From Weissella soli (GTDB taxonomy: Bacteria > Bacillota > Bacilli > Lactobacillales > Lactobacillaceae), in assembly GCF_001761545.1 (NCBI RefSeq), contig NZ_CP017326.1, forward strand, positions 248,001 through 312,000: a DNA stretch of 64,000 nt. Reading direction: 5' to 3'. The notes under the pieces were generated by a model. That model saw only the letters and a program-made list of their open reading frames with translations. It did not search any database and had not been told where the DNA came from. Shown here in pieces: positions 17,121 to 30,558 of the stretch. The translations under genes were made by a program, and so were the position numbers. Each line of letters begins with the position of its first letter. Position 1 is the stretch's first letter.

Positions 17121-20100
17121 ATGGCATTAAGTGCAAAGGAGCAGTTTCAAGTACTGCTAAAGCAACTAGAGATTGAAGAGCTGCAAACGACTTTAACCGA
17201 AACCGCGTTAAGTGAAGTTATCGTCCATGAAACTTCACACATCTGGCAGTTTGTATTTCAGATGCCAGCTCTGCCAAGTGTGCGAGATTTGGCATTGCTT
17301 ACTCAGCGCCTGCAAATCGCTTTCTCACAGATTGCACAAGTAACCTTTCAATTGGAACTTACTGATCAACCTAATTTATCGCAAATCGTTGACTATTGGG
17401 CATGGGTCTTACAACAACATCAAAATGAATCGGGCGCCTTTCGAAATGCCTTTAATCATGTCATGCCAGCGTTGGTTGATACAGAAATTCGGCTGACATT
17501 TGATTCAGAAATTTGGGCTAAATATGCGCGTGACAGTGGCTTGCCAATCATTTTGCAGACGTACCAACAGTTGGGGGTCCGGCGACAAATTCCATTTACG
17601 ATAACCGTTGATGCCGACCTACATGCGCAATCTATGGCACAAATGCGTGAAAAGCGCGCCGCTGAGGATCGTCAATTGGCGGCAAATGCGCAAAACCAAA
17701 TTCAAGAGCAAGCGAAGGCACGCGAAGATCATGAGCTGAAAACAGCCAAAGCAACCGTTACCGAAAAACAAATGGGTAAACCAATTAATGGCAATGTCGA
17801 CATTACCCGGATGGCTGACGTGACCATGGAAGAACGATCAGTTGTTTTTGAGGGTTATATTTTTGGTTCTGAAATTAAAGAATTAAAAAATGACATGAAA
17901 TTGGCGACTTTAAAGATTTCCGATTATTCATCATCCTTCTTACTGAAGAAGTTCATTCGTAATGAAGAAGAATTAACCTTCTTAGAAGGGCTGAAAAAAG
18001 GGGCTTGGGTTCGAGCCCGCGGTCCCATCCAAGAAGATAACTTTTCCCATGATTTGACAATGATGGTCCGGGATATCGATCTGGTACAACATGCATCACG
18101 TCAGGATACTTATCAAGGACAGGAAAAACGAGTTGATTTGCATACCCATTCAATCATGTCGACCATGGATGCAACTAACTCAATTGGCCAGTACATCAAA
18201 ACAGCCGCTAGTTGGGGGATGAATGGCCTGGCAATCACAGACACCGCTGGTGCACAGGGCTTCCCCGAGGCGGCAAGCACCGCGCGCGATATCAACAAAG
18301 GGCGGCAAGCAGTGGCCAAAAAGAATGCCATTGCTAGTGGGATTTCCGAAGATGATCAGGTCGGTATTCAGGGCTATATCAAGGAACATGTGACGCCATT
18401 TAAGATGATTTATGGCGTTGAGGTCAACCTTGTGGAAGATGGCCAGCAGATCGCCTTGAATACGACTGATGTGCAGCTGGATAGTGCCCAGTATGTCGTG
18501 TTCGACGTGGAAACCACGGGTCTATCACCTGCGTACGATAAAGTTATCCAATTGTCGGCGGTTAAAATGGAACGTGGGATGGTCATCGATGAGTTTGATG
18601 AATATCTTGATCCAGGTGAGCCATTAAGTCATAAAATTATCGAAATCACGCACATTACCGATGATATGTTGGTTGGATCGCGTTCCGAAGCGGAAGTTTT
18701 TGCCGATTTCCGTGCCTGGACTGGGGATGCCATCATGGTCGGACACAACGTGATCGATTTTGATGTGCCGATGGTGAATAATGCCTATATTCGCAATGGC
18801 ATGCCGCCAATCCAAAACGTGGTGATTGACACCCTGAATCTGGCCCATTTTCTGTATCCAGAGATGCGCAGATTCACCTTAGGCACGTTGGCTAAACGGT
18901 TAGGAGTGCCTTTGGAGCAGGCGCACAATGCCATTTATGATGCCGCCGCCACGGGTCAGGTTAATTTCAAAATGCTAAATGATGCCAAAGAACGTTACGG
19001 CGTTGAACGGGCATCACAGTTAAATGAACATATTACCGAGAATGATTCCTGGCAACATGAACGGCCCAAGCATGCGACTGTGCTGGTCAAAGAGCAACAA
19101 GGGGTCAAAAATCTTTATAAGCTGATTTCAGCTTCGAATACGCAATATCTCTTCCGCCAACCACGTGTGCTACGGTCACTCTTGAATCAATATCGGGAGG
19201 GATTATTAATTGGAACCGGAGATAGCTCTGGTGAATTCTGGGAAGGGTTGGAGCGTAAGGGCAAGGCTTTTGCTAAGCAAATTGCTACTTATTACGATTA
19301 TATTGAGATCCAACCACTGGCAGCCTATTCGATTGAGTTACAACGGGAAATGATCCGGGACGAAGGCCGGTTGCGTGAGTTGATTAAACAAGCCATCGCG
19401 ATCGGGGAGGAGTTAGGTAAGCCAGTTGTTGTGACTGGGGATGCGCACTATCTGAATCCAGAAGATGCGATTTACCGGAAGATTTTGATTAATTCACAAG
19501 GTGGCGCTAACATGCTGAACCGGTATGAATTACCCGCGTTGCATTTTAGGACGACGCAAGAATTGTTGGACGAGTTTAGTTTCTTGGGCGCTGACATTGC
19601 GCAACAAATTGTCGTGCATAATACCAATGTGGTTGCTGACATGATTGAAAATGTTGAGGCGATTAAGTCAGGGAACTATCCGCCTAATATGCCAACGGCT
19701 AATCAAGAAATGCATGATCGTACTTATGAAACGGCTTATAAGATGTATGGTAAGCCCCTGCCACTCCAGATTGAAGCACGTATTGAACGTGAGCTTGATT
19801 CTATTATTAATAATGGTTTCTCGGTGATTTACTTGGTGGCGCAACGTTTGGTGGCGAAATCAAACAAAGATGGTTATCTGGTCGGATCACGTGGTTCCGT
19901 GGGCTCTTCATTAGCCGCTTTGCTGGCCGGCATTACGGAAGTAAATGCGTTACCGCCACACTATCGTAGTGCAACCGGTGATTATGTTGAGTTTGTTGAT
20001 CCGCGTGACTATGAGTCTGGGTATGATATCCCAGAAAAGGCGTCGCCAATTGACCATACACGGTTACTCGGTGACGGTCACAATATTCCGTTTGAAACTT

Positions 20101-21548
20101 TCTTGGGCTTTTTGGGGAACAAGGTGCCTGATATTGATTTGAATTTCTCAGGGGACTATCAGCCATTCGCCCATAATTATATGAAGTCTTTGTTTGGGGA
20201 AAATAACGTTTTCCGTGCCGGGACGATTGCGACAGTTGCCGATAAGACGGCCTTTGGTTACGTGAAGGCCTACGAGCGAGATCATGAATTACAATTACGT
20301 GGTCCTGAAATTGAACGGTTAGCTCAAGGGGCAACTGGGGTGAAGCGCACTACGGGTCAGCATCCGGCTGGTATTTTGATTGTGCCAGATGATATGGAGA
20401 TCTTTGACTTTACGCCAATCCAATTTCCGGCAGATGATATTCATGCTACCTGGCGGACCACCCACTTTGATTTCCATTCGATTCACGATAACATTTTGAA
20501 GATGGATATTCTGGGCCATGATGATCCGACGATGATTCGTGCCTTACAGGATATGTCCGGTATTGATCCGCAAACCATTCCCATGAATGATCAAGGTGTG
20601 ATGAGTTTGTTCCGTTCTACTGAAGCCTTGGGTGTCACGCCGGACCAAATTTTCTCAAAAACAGGTACCCTTGGTGTCCCAGAATTTGGGACTAACTTTG
20701 TCCGGGGAATGTTGCAAGAGACTAATCCGACGAATTATTCAGAACTGCTGCAAATTTCAGGTTTGTCGCACGGAACGGATGTTTGGCGTGGGAATGCCGA
20801 TGAATTGATTCAACAAGGCAAGGCGACGATTGCAACAGTTATCGGAACCCGTGACAAGATCATGACCGACTTAATTAACTGGGGGGTTAACCCAGAGTCA
20901 TCATTCCAAATCATGGAAAAAGTGCGTAAGGGCAAGGGCATCTCTGATGAGTACCAAGCCGAAATGCGAGCTGCGGGTGTTCCTGAATGGTATATCGAAT
21001 CAGGTTTAAAGATTAAGTACATGTTCCCACGGGCCCACGCGGCAGCGTACGTCTTAATGGCGTTGCGGATTGCTTACTTCAAGGTGTATTTTCCAATGTT
21101 ATACTATGCGGCGTACTTCTCAGTGCGGGCAAGTAACTTTGACATTGTCGCGATGGCACATGGGTTGAGTACCACTAAGGCTCGTATTCAAGAAATTCAT
21201 AAAGCTGGGTTAGACGCCTCAGCGAAGGATCGTGACTTAGTAACGGTCTTGGAGTTGGCAAATGAAGCAATGGAACGGGGCTTCAAATTTGGCATGGTCG
21301 ATTTATATAAATCGGACTCGGAACAGTGGATTATTGATGGCCATACATTGATTGCACCGTTTAACGCAGTGCCTAGTTTGGGTGATAACGTTGCTAAGAA
21401 AATCATCGCGGCGCGTGCTGAAGGTGAATTCCTTTCAAAGGAAGATTTAGCTAAGCGCGGGGGCGTCTCGCAAACCCTGATGACGTTCTTTGAGGCTAAT
21501 GGTGTGTTAGAGGGTATGCCTGATGAAAATCAGTTAGCCTTGTTCTAA
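17121..21548 (+). CDS. polC: DNA polymerase III PolC-type alpha subunit, cysteine-free
   Basis: 1475 residues, the replicative polymerase with built-in proofreading. Order: N-terminal region (1-215), OB fold (about 230-330), PHP domain split by the exonuclease, palm/fingers, and the C-terminal motif ending N-Q-L-A-L-F. The exonuclease retains F-D-V-E-T-T, H-N-x-x-D-F-D and H-N-A-I-Y-D. The polymerase Asp pair is in P-D-I-D-L-N-F-S. Oddities: the HY-x-C-x-x-C...C-P-x-C zinc loop before G-H-x-I-P-F-E-T-F-L-G-F has lost all Cys (from about residue 947). The PHP has T375 where T-D-H is usual, M for the WGH His, and an insert of about 30 residues (about 388-420). AAAGGA precedes the ATG. Confidence 0.95.
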   Translation: MALSAKEQFQVLLKQLEIEELQTTLTETALSEVIVHETSHIWQFVFQMPALPSVRDLALLTQRLQIAFSQIAQVTFQLELTDQPNLSQIVDYWAWVLQQHQNESGAFRNAFNHVMPALVDTEIRLTFDSEIWAKYARDSGLPIILQTYQQLGVRRQIPFTITVDADLHAQSMAQMREKRAAEDRQLAANAQNQIQEQAKAREDHELKTAKATVTEKQMGKPINGNVDITRMADVTMEERSVVFEGYIFGSEIKELKNDMKLATLKISDYSSSFLLKKFIRNEEELTFLEGLKKGAWVRARGPIQEDNFSHDLTMMVRDIDLVQHASRQDTYQGQEKRVDLHTHSIMSTMDATNSIGQYIKTAASWGMNGLAITDTAGAQGFPEAASTARDINKGRQAVAKKNAIASGISEDDQVGIQGYIKEHVTPFKMIYGVEVNLVEDGQQIALNTTDVQLDSAQYVVFDVETTGLSPAYDKVIQLSAVKMERGMVIDEFDEYLDPGEPLSHKIIEITHITDDMLVGSRSEAEVFADFRAWTGDAIMVGHNVIDFDVPMVNNAYIRNGMPPIQNVVIDTLNLAHFLYPEMRRFTLGTLAKRLGVPLEQAHNAIYDAAATGQVNFKMLNDAKERYGVERASQLNEHITENDSWQHERPKHATVLVKEQQGVKNLYKLISASNTQYLFRQPRVLRSLLNQYREGLLIGTGDSSGEFWEGLERKGKAFAKQIATYYDYIEIQPLAAYSIELQREMIRDEGRLRELIKQAIAIGEELGKPVVVTGDAHYLNPEDAIYRKILINSQGGANMLNRYELPALHFRTTQELLDEFSFLGADIAQQIVVHNTNVVADMIENVEAIKSGNYPPNMPTANQEMHDRTYETAYKMYGKPLPLQIEARIERELDSIINNGFSVIYLVAQRLVAKSNKDGYLVGSRGSVGSSLAALLAGITEVNALPPHYRSATGDYVEFVDPRDYESGYDIPEKASPIDHTRLLGDGHNIPFETFLGFLGNKVPDIDLNFSGDYQPFAHNYMKSLFGENNVFRAGTIATVADKTAFGYVKAYERDHELQLRGPEIERLAQGATGVKRTTGQHPAGILIVPDDMEIFDFTPIQFPADDIHATWRTTHFDFHSIHDNILKMDILGHDDPTMIRALQDMSGIDPQTIPMNDQGVMSLFRSTEALGVTPDQIFSKTGTLGVPEFGTNFVRGMLQETNPTNYSELLQISGLSHGTDVWRGNADELIQQGKATIATVIGTRDKIMTDLINWGVNPESSFQIMEKVRKGKGISDEYQAEMRAAGVPEWYIESGLKIKYMFPRAHAAAYVLMALRIAYFKVYFPMLYYAAYFSVRASNFDIVAMAHGLSTTKARIQEIHKAGLDASAKDRDLVTVLELANEAMERGFKFGMVDLYKSDSEQWIIDGHTLIAPFNAVPSLGDNVAKKIIAARAEGEFLSKEDLAKRGGVSQTLMTFFEANGVLEGMPDENQLALF

Positions 21549-21576
21549 CTTAACTACAATCAACTATCAATTTTTT

Positions 21577-21613
21577 AAGAGCTTGCCACAAATGTTGTGG
21601 CAAGCTCTTTTTG
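21577..21613 (+). terminator. Terminator of polC
   Basis: A perfect 15-pair stem (21577-21591 with 21595-21609), ATG loop, T tail. Confidence 0.95.
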
Positions 21614-21670
21614 TCTGGGTGTGTCTGACTAGATCAGCTCTGGGAGAGCTTCCATATATTGGCCTTGTTG

Positions 21671-21694
21671 CGGTCGTATCGTTGGGTACGACCG
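21671..21694 (+). repeat. Small perfect hairpin upstream of the rrn promoters
   Basis: CGGTCGTA (21671-21678) pairs with TACGACCG (21687-21694). No T tail. Its role is unknown; it lies 63 bases before the first rrn -35. Confidence 0.4.
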
Positions 21695-21756
21695 GGTTGG
21701 GTTACGTTGGTGGCTGCGGTTTACAATGTTCGGAAAAGTTTTCTTAAATAAAGTAG

Positions 21757-21785
21757 TTGACGAACATTGGTAGGTGCGGTATATT
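21757..21785 (+). promoter_or_regulatory. rrn promoter P1
   Basis: TTGACG at 21757-21762 and TATATT at 21780-21785 with a 17-base spacer. Confidence 0.75.
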
Positions 21786-21850
21786 AATTGAGTACCCAGT
21801 TTTGTAACGGAAACGCTTACTTGATTGATACAAAACATCAACAAAAGGTG

Positions 21851-21879
21851 TTGACATTGAGTCAACATGTTGGTAAGAT
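21851..21879 (+). promoter_or_regulatory. rrn promoter P2
   Basis: TTGACA at 21851-21856 and TAAGAT at 21874-21879 with a 17-base spacer. The -35 lies inside an inverted repeat, TGTTGAC-ATTGA-GTCAACA. The spacing between P1 and P2 is 94 bases, a normal tandem rrn arrangement. Confidence 0.8.
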
Positions 21880-22056
21880 ATAAAAGTTGTCAAAAGCAAC
21901 GAAGTAGGACATTGAAAACTGAATAACGTTTCGATGATCAAATGTGTAGGGTCTTCAAATTTTAGAATTTGAAGCAAAAAACATTTGCGAAGTCAATTCG
22001 CTAGTAAATTCGTTTAACATTGGTTAAACACAACAAAGATTGAGTTATACTCAAGC

Positions 22057-23643
<1,587 letters not shown>

Positions 23644-23716
23644 AAATCGGAAACCTACACAGCGTTGAAACGTTATTCAGTTTTGAGTGTCTTACACTCA
23701 CAATATATTATCCCAT

Positions 23717-23789
23717 GGGGAATTAGCTCAGCTGGGAGAGCACCTGCTTTGCAAGCAGGGGGTCATCGGTTCGATCCCGATATTCTCCA
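23717..23789 (+). tRNA. tRNA-Ala (anticodon TGC)
   Basis: 73 bases folding as a full cloverleaf: acceptor GGGGAAT with ATTCTCC, anticodon stem CCTGC/GCAGG with loop TTTGCAA, and TTCGATC in the T loop. CCA is not encoded. It is the only tRNA in the 16S-23S spacer; tRNA-Ile is absent. Confidence 0.97.
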
Positions 23790-24002
23790 TTGGCCCACGT
23801 GAGTGGACCACTTATTAGTTCTTTGAAAACTGAATCATATTAATGTAAATTTTTAAATTTCAATTTAAATTAAATTGAACCGAGAAATACACCGCGTTAT
23901 TTTTTTTGAGTTTTAAAACAAGTTCATTACTTTAATTAGTAATAATCGCAAGTGACCTTTATGGTCACATACTCGAACTTGAATCATCAGCGTAAGCTGA
24001 TA

Positions 24003-26918
<2,916 letters not shown>

Positions 26919-27011
26919 AGTAGTAACAGATAACGTGGTTTCAAAGTTCAATGTAATTTACAGAGATATGATTCAGTTTTGAGAGAACTAAACTCTCACT
27001 AATTAAATACC

Positions 27012-27129
27012 GTGTCGTGATGATGGCACTGAGGTCACACCTGTTCCCATACCGAACACAGCAGTTAAGCTCAGTAGCGCCGAAAGTAGTTGGAGGATCG
27101 CTTCCTGCGAGGATAGGACGTCGCGATGC
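27012..27129 (+). rRNA. 5S ribosomal RNA
   Basis: About 117 bases with the conserved core CCCATACCGAACACAG and GTTAAGCTC; TCGTGA near the start pairs with TCGCGA near the end. Spacing of about 95 bases from 23S is normal. Confidence 0.93.
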
Positions 27130-27135
27130 ACAGTT

Positions 27136-27168
27136 AACAGGCAACCAGTGATGGTTGTCTGTTTTTTT
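27136..27168 (+). terminator. Terminator of the rrn operon
   Basis: AACAGGCAACC pairs with GGTTGTCTGTT, followed by seven T. Confidence 0.9.
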
Positions 27169-27178
27169 GCGTCCATCA

Positions 27179-27218
27179 AATAAAACAAGGTGCTAAATCA
27201 TTAGCACCTTGTTTTATT
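27179..27218. terminator. Bidirectional terminator between rrn and the minus-strand gene
   Basis: A perfect 18-pair stem (27179-27196 with 27201-27218) with an ATCA loop. AT-rich bases at both ends let it serve the converging secreted-protein gene. Confidence 0.85.
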
Positions 27219-27243
27219 AATGTTTATGATACAGGATGGTCAG

Positions 27244-27675
27244 TTACACCTTTGAGCCGATCACGTGTTGTTGATTCACCGTAAACACAGCTGTGTCGGG
27301 GGCATCATTAATAGCAATCTTTAGGATAATACCAGACTGCGCCGATTGCGCAACCACACCGTAGTATGTTCTCCCATGCAAGTGGAGGCTGATGAGCTCA
27401 CCGGGATTGAAAGCGCCATAAATACGGTAATAGTATGAAGTATTGGTTTCTGAATATTCACCAGCCATGGTGACGGTTGAAAAGGCGGCTTTATTATTTT
27501 TTTTGTTTGAGGTTGTTTCTGTTGGGGTTGCACTAGTGATACTTGCAGCATTAACTGGTGTAAGACCAACGGCTGTGAAGATGCTCAAAGCCGTCGTTGT
27601 GGTGATAATACCCTTGAGCAGGTTATCCATCACATTTTTTACAAGCGAGTTTTTTAAATCAATCATTTCTTTCAT
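27244..27675 (-). CDS. Small secreted protein of unknown function
   Basis: 143 residues on the minus strand, starting at 27675 because GGAGGG lies just upstream; a longer frame from 27705 has no site. A basic/hydrophobic signal sequence ends V-N-A-A (about residue 43), followed by a Thr/Ser/Asn/Lys linker and an about 80-residue domain rich in Tyr, Gly and Val. This could be a small beta-barrel (L-I-S-L-H-L-H-G-R-T-Y-Y-G-V-V reads like an SH3-type strand pair). No known motif. It converges on the rrn operon and is divergent from comFA. Confidence 0.65.
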   Translation of the reverse strand: MKEMIDLKNSLVKNVMDNLLKGIITTTTALSIFTAVGLTPVNAASITSATPTETTSNKKNNKAAFSTVTMAGEYSETNTSYYYRIYGAFNPGELISLHLHGRTYYGVVAQSAQSGIILKIAINDAPDTAVFTVNQQHVIGSKV

Positions 27676-27778
27676 AAGGCTTCCCTCCTGAGTATAGATT
27701 ATCAACTGGAACTTGAATGAAGTTTAATTTGGACAAAACAGGCAAGCTTGCTTCCCTATTATGATAGGAGGCTTTTTT

Positions 27779-29038
27779 ATGCAACTTGAAGAATATTATG
27801 GCCGCTTAGTGGTCGATAATGCGCAGGATCAGCATCCCAGCCAAGCACAACAATTTAAAGCAATCACAGAAAATGTCTGTTTTAGATGTGGTACAAAAAT
27901 TTTGGATCATTGGCAAACCCGGCAACATGAACGCTATTGTTGGGCATGTGCCAAGTTAGGGCGTCTCAGTGAACATCATCGCTTATATACGATAGCCGAA
28001 CCGCATATGTTTAGTTCAGGTAAGCCGGTCATGCGATGGACCGGGAAGCTATCACCAGTGCAAGCACAGATTAGTCACGAACTGATTAAGTCATATGAGC
28101 TTGGCCAGAGTCACCTTGTTTATGCAGTCACCGGAGCTGGCAAGACCGAAATGCTGTATCCATTACTTGAATATGTCATGCAGCACAAACACCGAGTAGC
28201 CTATGTAGCACCGCGAATTGACGTTGTGATCGAAATTTCGCAACGGATTAGGCATGACTTCATGATTGATTCGGTCTTGCTTTACGGCGATTCGCCAGAA
28301 GAGTATCACTATACGCAGCTGACTTTTGCGACGACGCATCAATTACTAAATTTTTATCAGGCATTTGATTTGATCATCGTTGATGAAGTGGATGCCTTTC
28401 CCTATGCTGGGAATACCTTATTAAAAAATGCCGTGGCACAAGCCCGTTTACCGACGGGGCGCATCGTTTATCTATCGGCAACCCCAATGCAACAGATGCT
28501 GCGCGCGTGTCGTAAGGGGCAACTGGGACTGAGCATGATGCCACTCCGTTATCACGGGCACCCCTTACCAGAGCTCACACTGTTAATTGCCGAAAACTGG
28601 CGGCAACGGTGGCCTTACCGCCTAAAAAAATTATTACAGCAGTATGCGGTTACCAAGCAGCGGTTTTTGATTTTTGTCCCTGAAATCGCCGATATTCCCT
28701 ATGTATTAAATTGGGTGGTCCGTTATGTGGCAGCGGAAGCAGTCTTTGCAGCAGATGAGCAACGCGTATCAAAAGTACAAGCGATGCGTGAGCACCAAAT
28801 TCAGGGCTTGGTGACGACGACCATCTTAGAGCGCGGGGTGACATTTCCTAATCTTGATGTGGTGATCCTGGGTGCCGATGAAGCATCTTATTCTGAAGCC
28901 GCCTTGATTCAGATGGCAGGTCGTTGTGGTCGTAGTAAGGATTTTCCAACTGGCTTGGTGTTATGCGTGGTCACCGAAAAAACGCATAAAGTACATCGGG
29001 CCGCGAAGGAAATTCGTCGTTTAAATCGGATGAGGTGA
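27779..29038 (+). CDS. comFA: Late competence DNA translocase/helicase ComFA
   Basis: 419 residues. An N-terminal four-Cys zinc module (C-F-R-C ... C-W-A-C, about residues 34-60) precedes a superfamily 2 helicase core. Walker A is A-V-T-G-A-G-K-T near 120-127, D-E-V-D near 200, S-A-T near 231, and the helicase C motif near 380 (Q-M-A-G-R-C-G-R). ComFA drives single-stranded DNA uptake through ComEC. The start at 27779 follows TAGGAGG; the frame extends six codons further up without support. It has seven Cys, three outside the zinc module, unlike the rest of the window. Confidence 0.93.
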   Translation: MQLEEYYGRLVVDNAQDQHPSQAQQFKAITENVCFRCGTKILDHWQTRQHERYCWACAKLGRLSEHHRLYTIAEPHMFSSGKPVMRWTGKLSPVQAQISHELIKSYELGQSHLVYAVTGAGKTEMLYPLLEYVMQHKHRVAYVAPRIDVVIEISQRIRHDFMIDSVLLYGDSPEEYHYTQLTFATTHQLLNFYQAFDLIIVDEVDAFPYAGNTLLKNAVAQARLPTGRIVYLSATPMQQMLRACRKGQLGLSMMPLRYHGHPLPELTLLIAENWRQRWPYRLKKLLQQYAVTKQRFLIFVPEIADIPYVLNWVVRYVAAEAVFAADEQRVSKVQAMREHQIQGLVTTTILERGVTFPNLDVVILGADEASYSEAALIQMAGRCGRSKDFPTGLVLCVVTEKTHKVHRAAKEIRRLNRMR

Positions 29039-29042
29039 CGCC

Positions 29043-29714
29043 ATGCAATGTGAGTATTGTCAGCAGCATATCTCTCAACAACTTGAACTAAGTCAACTGT
29101 TGTGGCTAAAGCCGGTCACGCCGCCACAAATTTGTGAGACGTGTCATAGTAAGTTTACACGGATAAACTCAGCACATATCTGTGCGGGGTGTGGGCGTAG
29201 TGGTGATTACCCACGTTTATGTAGTGACTGTCAGGCATGGCAACAACACCGGGCCTTATTACATAACCGTGCCATCTATCATTATGATGAGATGATGCGC
29301 TGGTACTTTGAGCAATACAAATTTAACGGTGGGTATCATTTACACACCATTTTTGCAGCGGAACTGAGCCAAACATTGGCCAATAAATGTCTTGTTCCCA
29401 TTCCAGTAACCAAGCACACAATGGCCACGCGGGGGTTTAATCAAACCCTGGGGCTTTTGGATGATAATTTATGGATTGTTGAAGCTTTGCGCTGTAAATT
29501 CTACGATAAGGTCGCACAATCAAAGAAGAACCGGGTGACACGTTTGCAAACGCAACAACCATTTGCAGTGACTGGTGAAGTTCAAGCGATTCTTGATCAG
29601 CCTGTGATCTTGGTCGATGATGTCTATACAACGGGTCGTACCTTGTATCACGCCGCGGATTGTCTGCATGCAGCCGGCGTGAAAAACATATCGTCAATGA
29701 CACTTGCAAGATAG
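29043..29714 (+). CDS. comFC: Competence protein ComFC (phosphoribosyltransferase-like)
   Basis: 223 residues, four bases after comFA. An N-terminal zinc-ribbon region has paired Cys (C-E-Y-C, C-E-T-C, C-A-G-C, C-S-D-C within residues 3-63). The C-terminal PRTase domain has the PRPP motif V-I-L-V-D-D-V-Y-T-T-G-R-T near 187-199. It works with ComFA and DprA in DNA uptake. Eleven Cys, the richest protein here. Both comF genes are intact, so natural competence is at least encoded. Confidence 0.92.
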   Translation: MQCEYCQQHISQQLELSQLLWLKPVTPPQICETCHSKFTRINSAHICAGCGRSGDYPRLCSDCQAWQQHRALLHNRAIYHYDEMMRWYFEQYKFNGGYHLHTIFAAELSQTLANKCLVPIPVTKHTMATRGFNQTLGLLDDNLWIVEALRCKFYDKVAQSKKNRVTRLQTQQPFAVTGEVQAILDQPVILVDDVYTTGRTLYHAADCLHAAGVKNISSMTLAR

Positions 29715-29765
29715 CTAAAGTATTAACTAACAATGAAATCGGTTTCAATTAGAAAAGTTTAATGT

Positions 29766-29863
29766 TACAATAGAGTTACCAAGAAGGGGTGGGATGAAAA
29801 TCGCATCAACTTCAAGGAAGGATGAATGGCATTAGGGGTAACTCAAATTTGATTATGCGATTT
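29766..29863 (+). promoter_or_regulatory. Putative promoter and interleaved inverted repeats ahead of hpf
   Basis: TACAAT at 29766-29771 has a TTTCAA 17 bases upstream. Two perfect complementary pairs follow and interleave: GAGTTACC (29773-29780) with 29837-29844, and AAATCGCAT (29798-29806) with 29855-29863. In RNA this is a pseudoknot topology. If transcription starts near 29778 the first arm is only partly in the transcript, so an operator role is also possible. Confidence 0.45.
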
Positions 29864-29892
29864 AGACTTTAGATAGAATGGAGATTTAGCTT

Positions 29893-30450
29893 ATGCTAGA
29901 ATTTATCGTACGTGGTGAAAACTTGGAAATTACTGAGGCCATGCGTGAATACGTTGAAAAGCGTCTGGTACGTTTGGAGCACTATCTAAATGACGATAAC
30001 AGGTACGATGCACATGTTAATGTCAAGTCATACAAAGATGGTTCACATAAGATTGAAGTAACAATTCAATTGCCATATCTATTACTGCGAGCTGAAGATA
30101 CTGAAAAGGATCTCTACCAAGCCGTGGATTTCGTATCAGAAAAATTGGAACGTCAAATTCGTAAGCACAAGACAAAGGTCAACCGGAAGTCACGTGAAAA
30201 GGGCTTCAAGGGTATCGAACAACTCGACTTTACTGCTGAAGTAGAAGCCGAGGAAGATGAAGCACCAGCTATCGAGATTGTCCGGACGAAGCACCTATCA
30301 TTGAAGCCAATGGATGCTGAAGAAGCCGTCCTCCAAATGGATTTATTGGGTCATGATTTCTTTGTCTTTGAAGAAGCCGAAACTGGTAATCCATCCGTTG
30401 TTTACAAGCGTAAAGATGGTAAGTACGCAGTCATTGACGCAGAAGCATAA
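29893..30450 (+). CDS. hpf: Ribosome hibernation promoting factor, long form
   Basis: 185 residues, the length of long HPF. The N-terminal RaiA/S30AE domain (about 1-100) begins M-L-E-F-I-V-R-G-E-N-L-E-I-T-E-A-M-R-E-Y. A charged linker (about 112-130) leads to the C-terminal dimerisation domain (V-R-T-K-H-L-S-L-K-P-M...G-H-D-F-F-V-F). It joins 70S ribosomes into inactive 100S dimers in stationary phase. It follows the comF operon, as in many Firmicutes. Confidence 0.93.
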   Translation: MLEFIVRGENLEITEAMREYVEKRLVRLEHYLNDDNRYDAHVNVKSYKDGSHKIEVTIQLPYLLLRAEDTEKDLYQAVDFVSEKLERQIRKHKTKVNRKSREKGFKGIEQLDFTAEVEAEEDEAPAIEIVRTKHLSLKPMDAEEAVLQMDLLGHDFFVFEEAETGNPSVVYKRKDGKYAVIDAEA

Positions 30451-30495
30451 TCTCAAAATAAAATTGAACAATTACAAATAACGAGTCGATTAGGC

Positions 30496-30540
30496 TATAA
30501 TTGATAGAGGAGTGTGGGGATTTCACACTCCTCTATTTAT
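30496..30540 (+). promoter_or_regulatory. TATAAT followed at once by a strong hairpin before the 147-residue gene
   Basis: TATAAT at 30496-30501, then AGAGGAGTGTG (30506-30516) paired perfectly with 30524-30534 and a TATTTATTT tail. It may be the hpf terminator, or a 5'-terminal stem of the next mRNA; the weak T-tract leaves this open. Confidence 0.5.
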
Positions 30541-30558
30541 TTCTAGGAGAATATTAAA

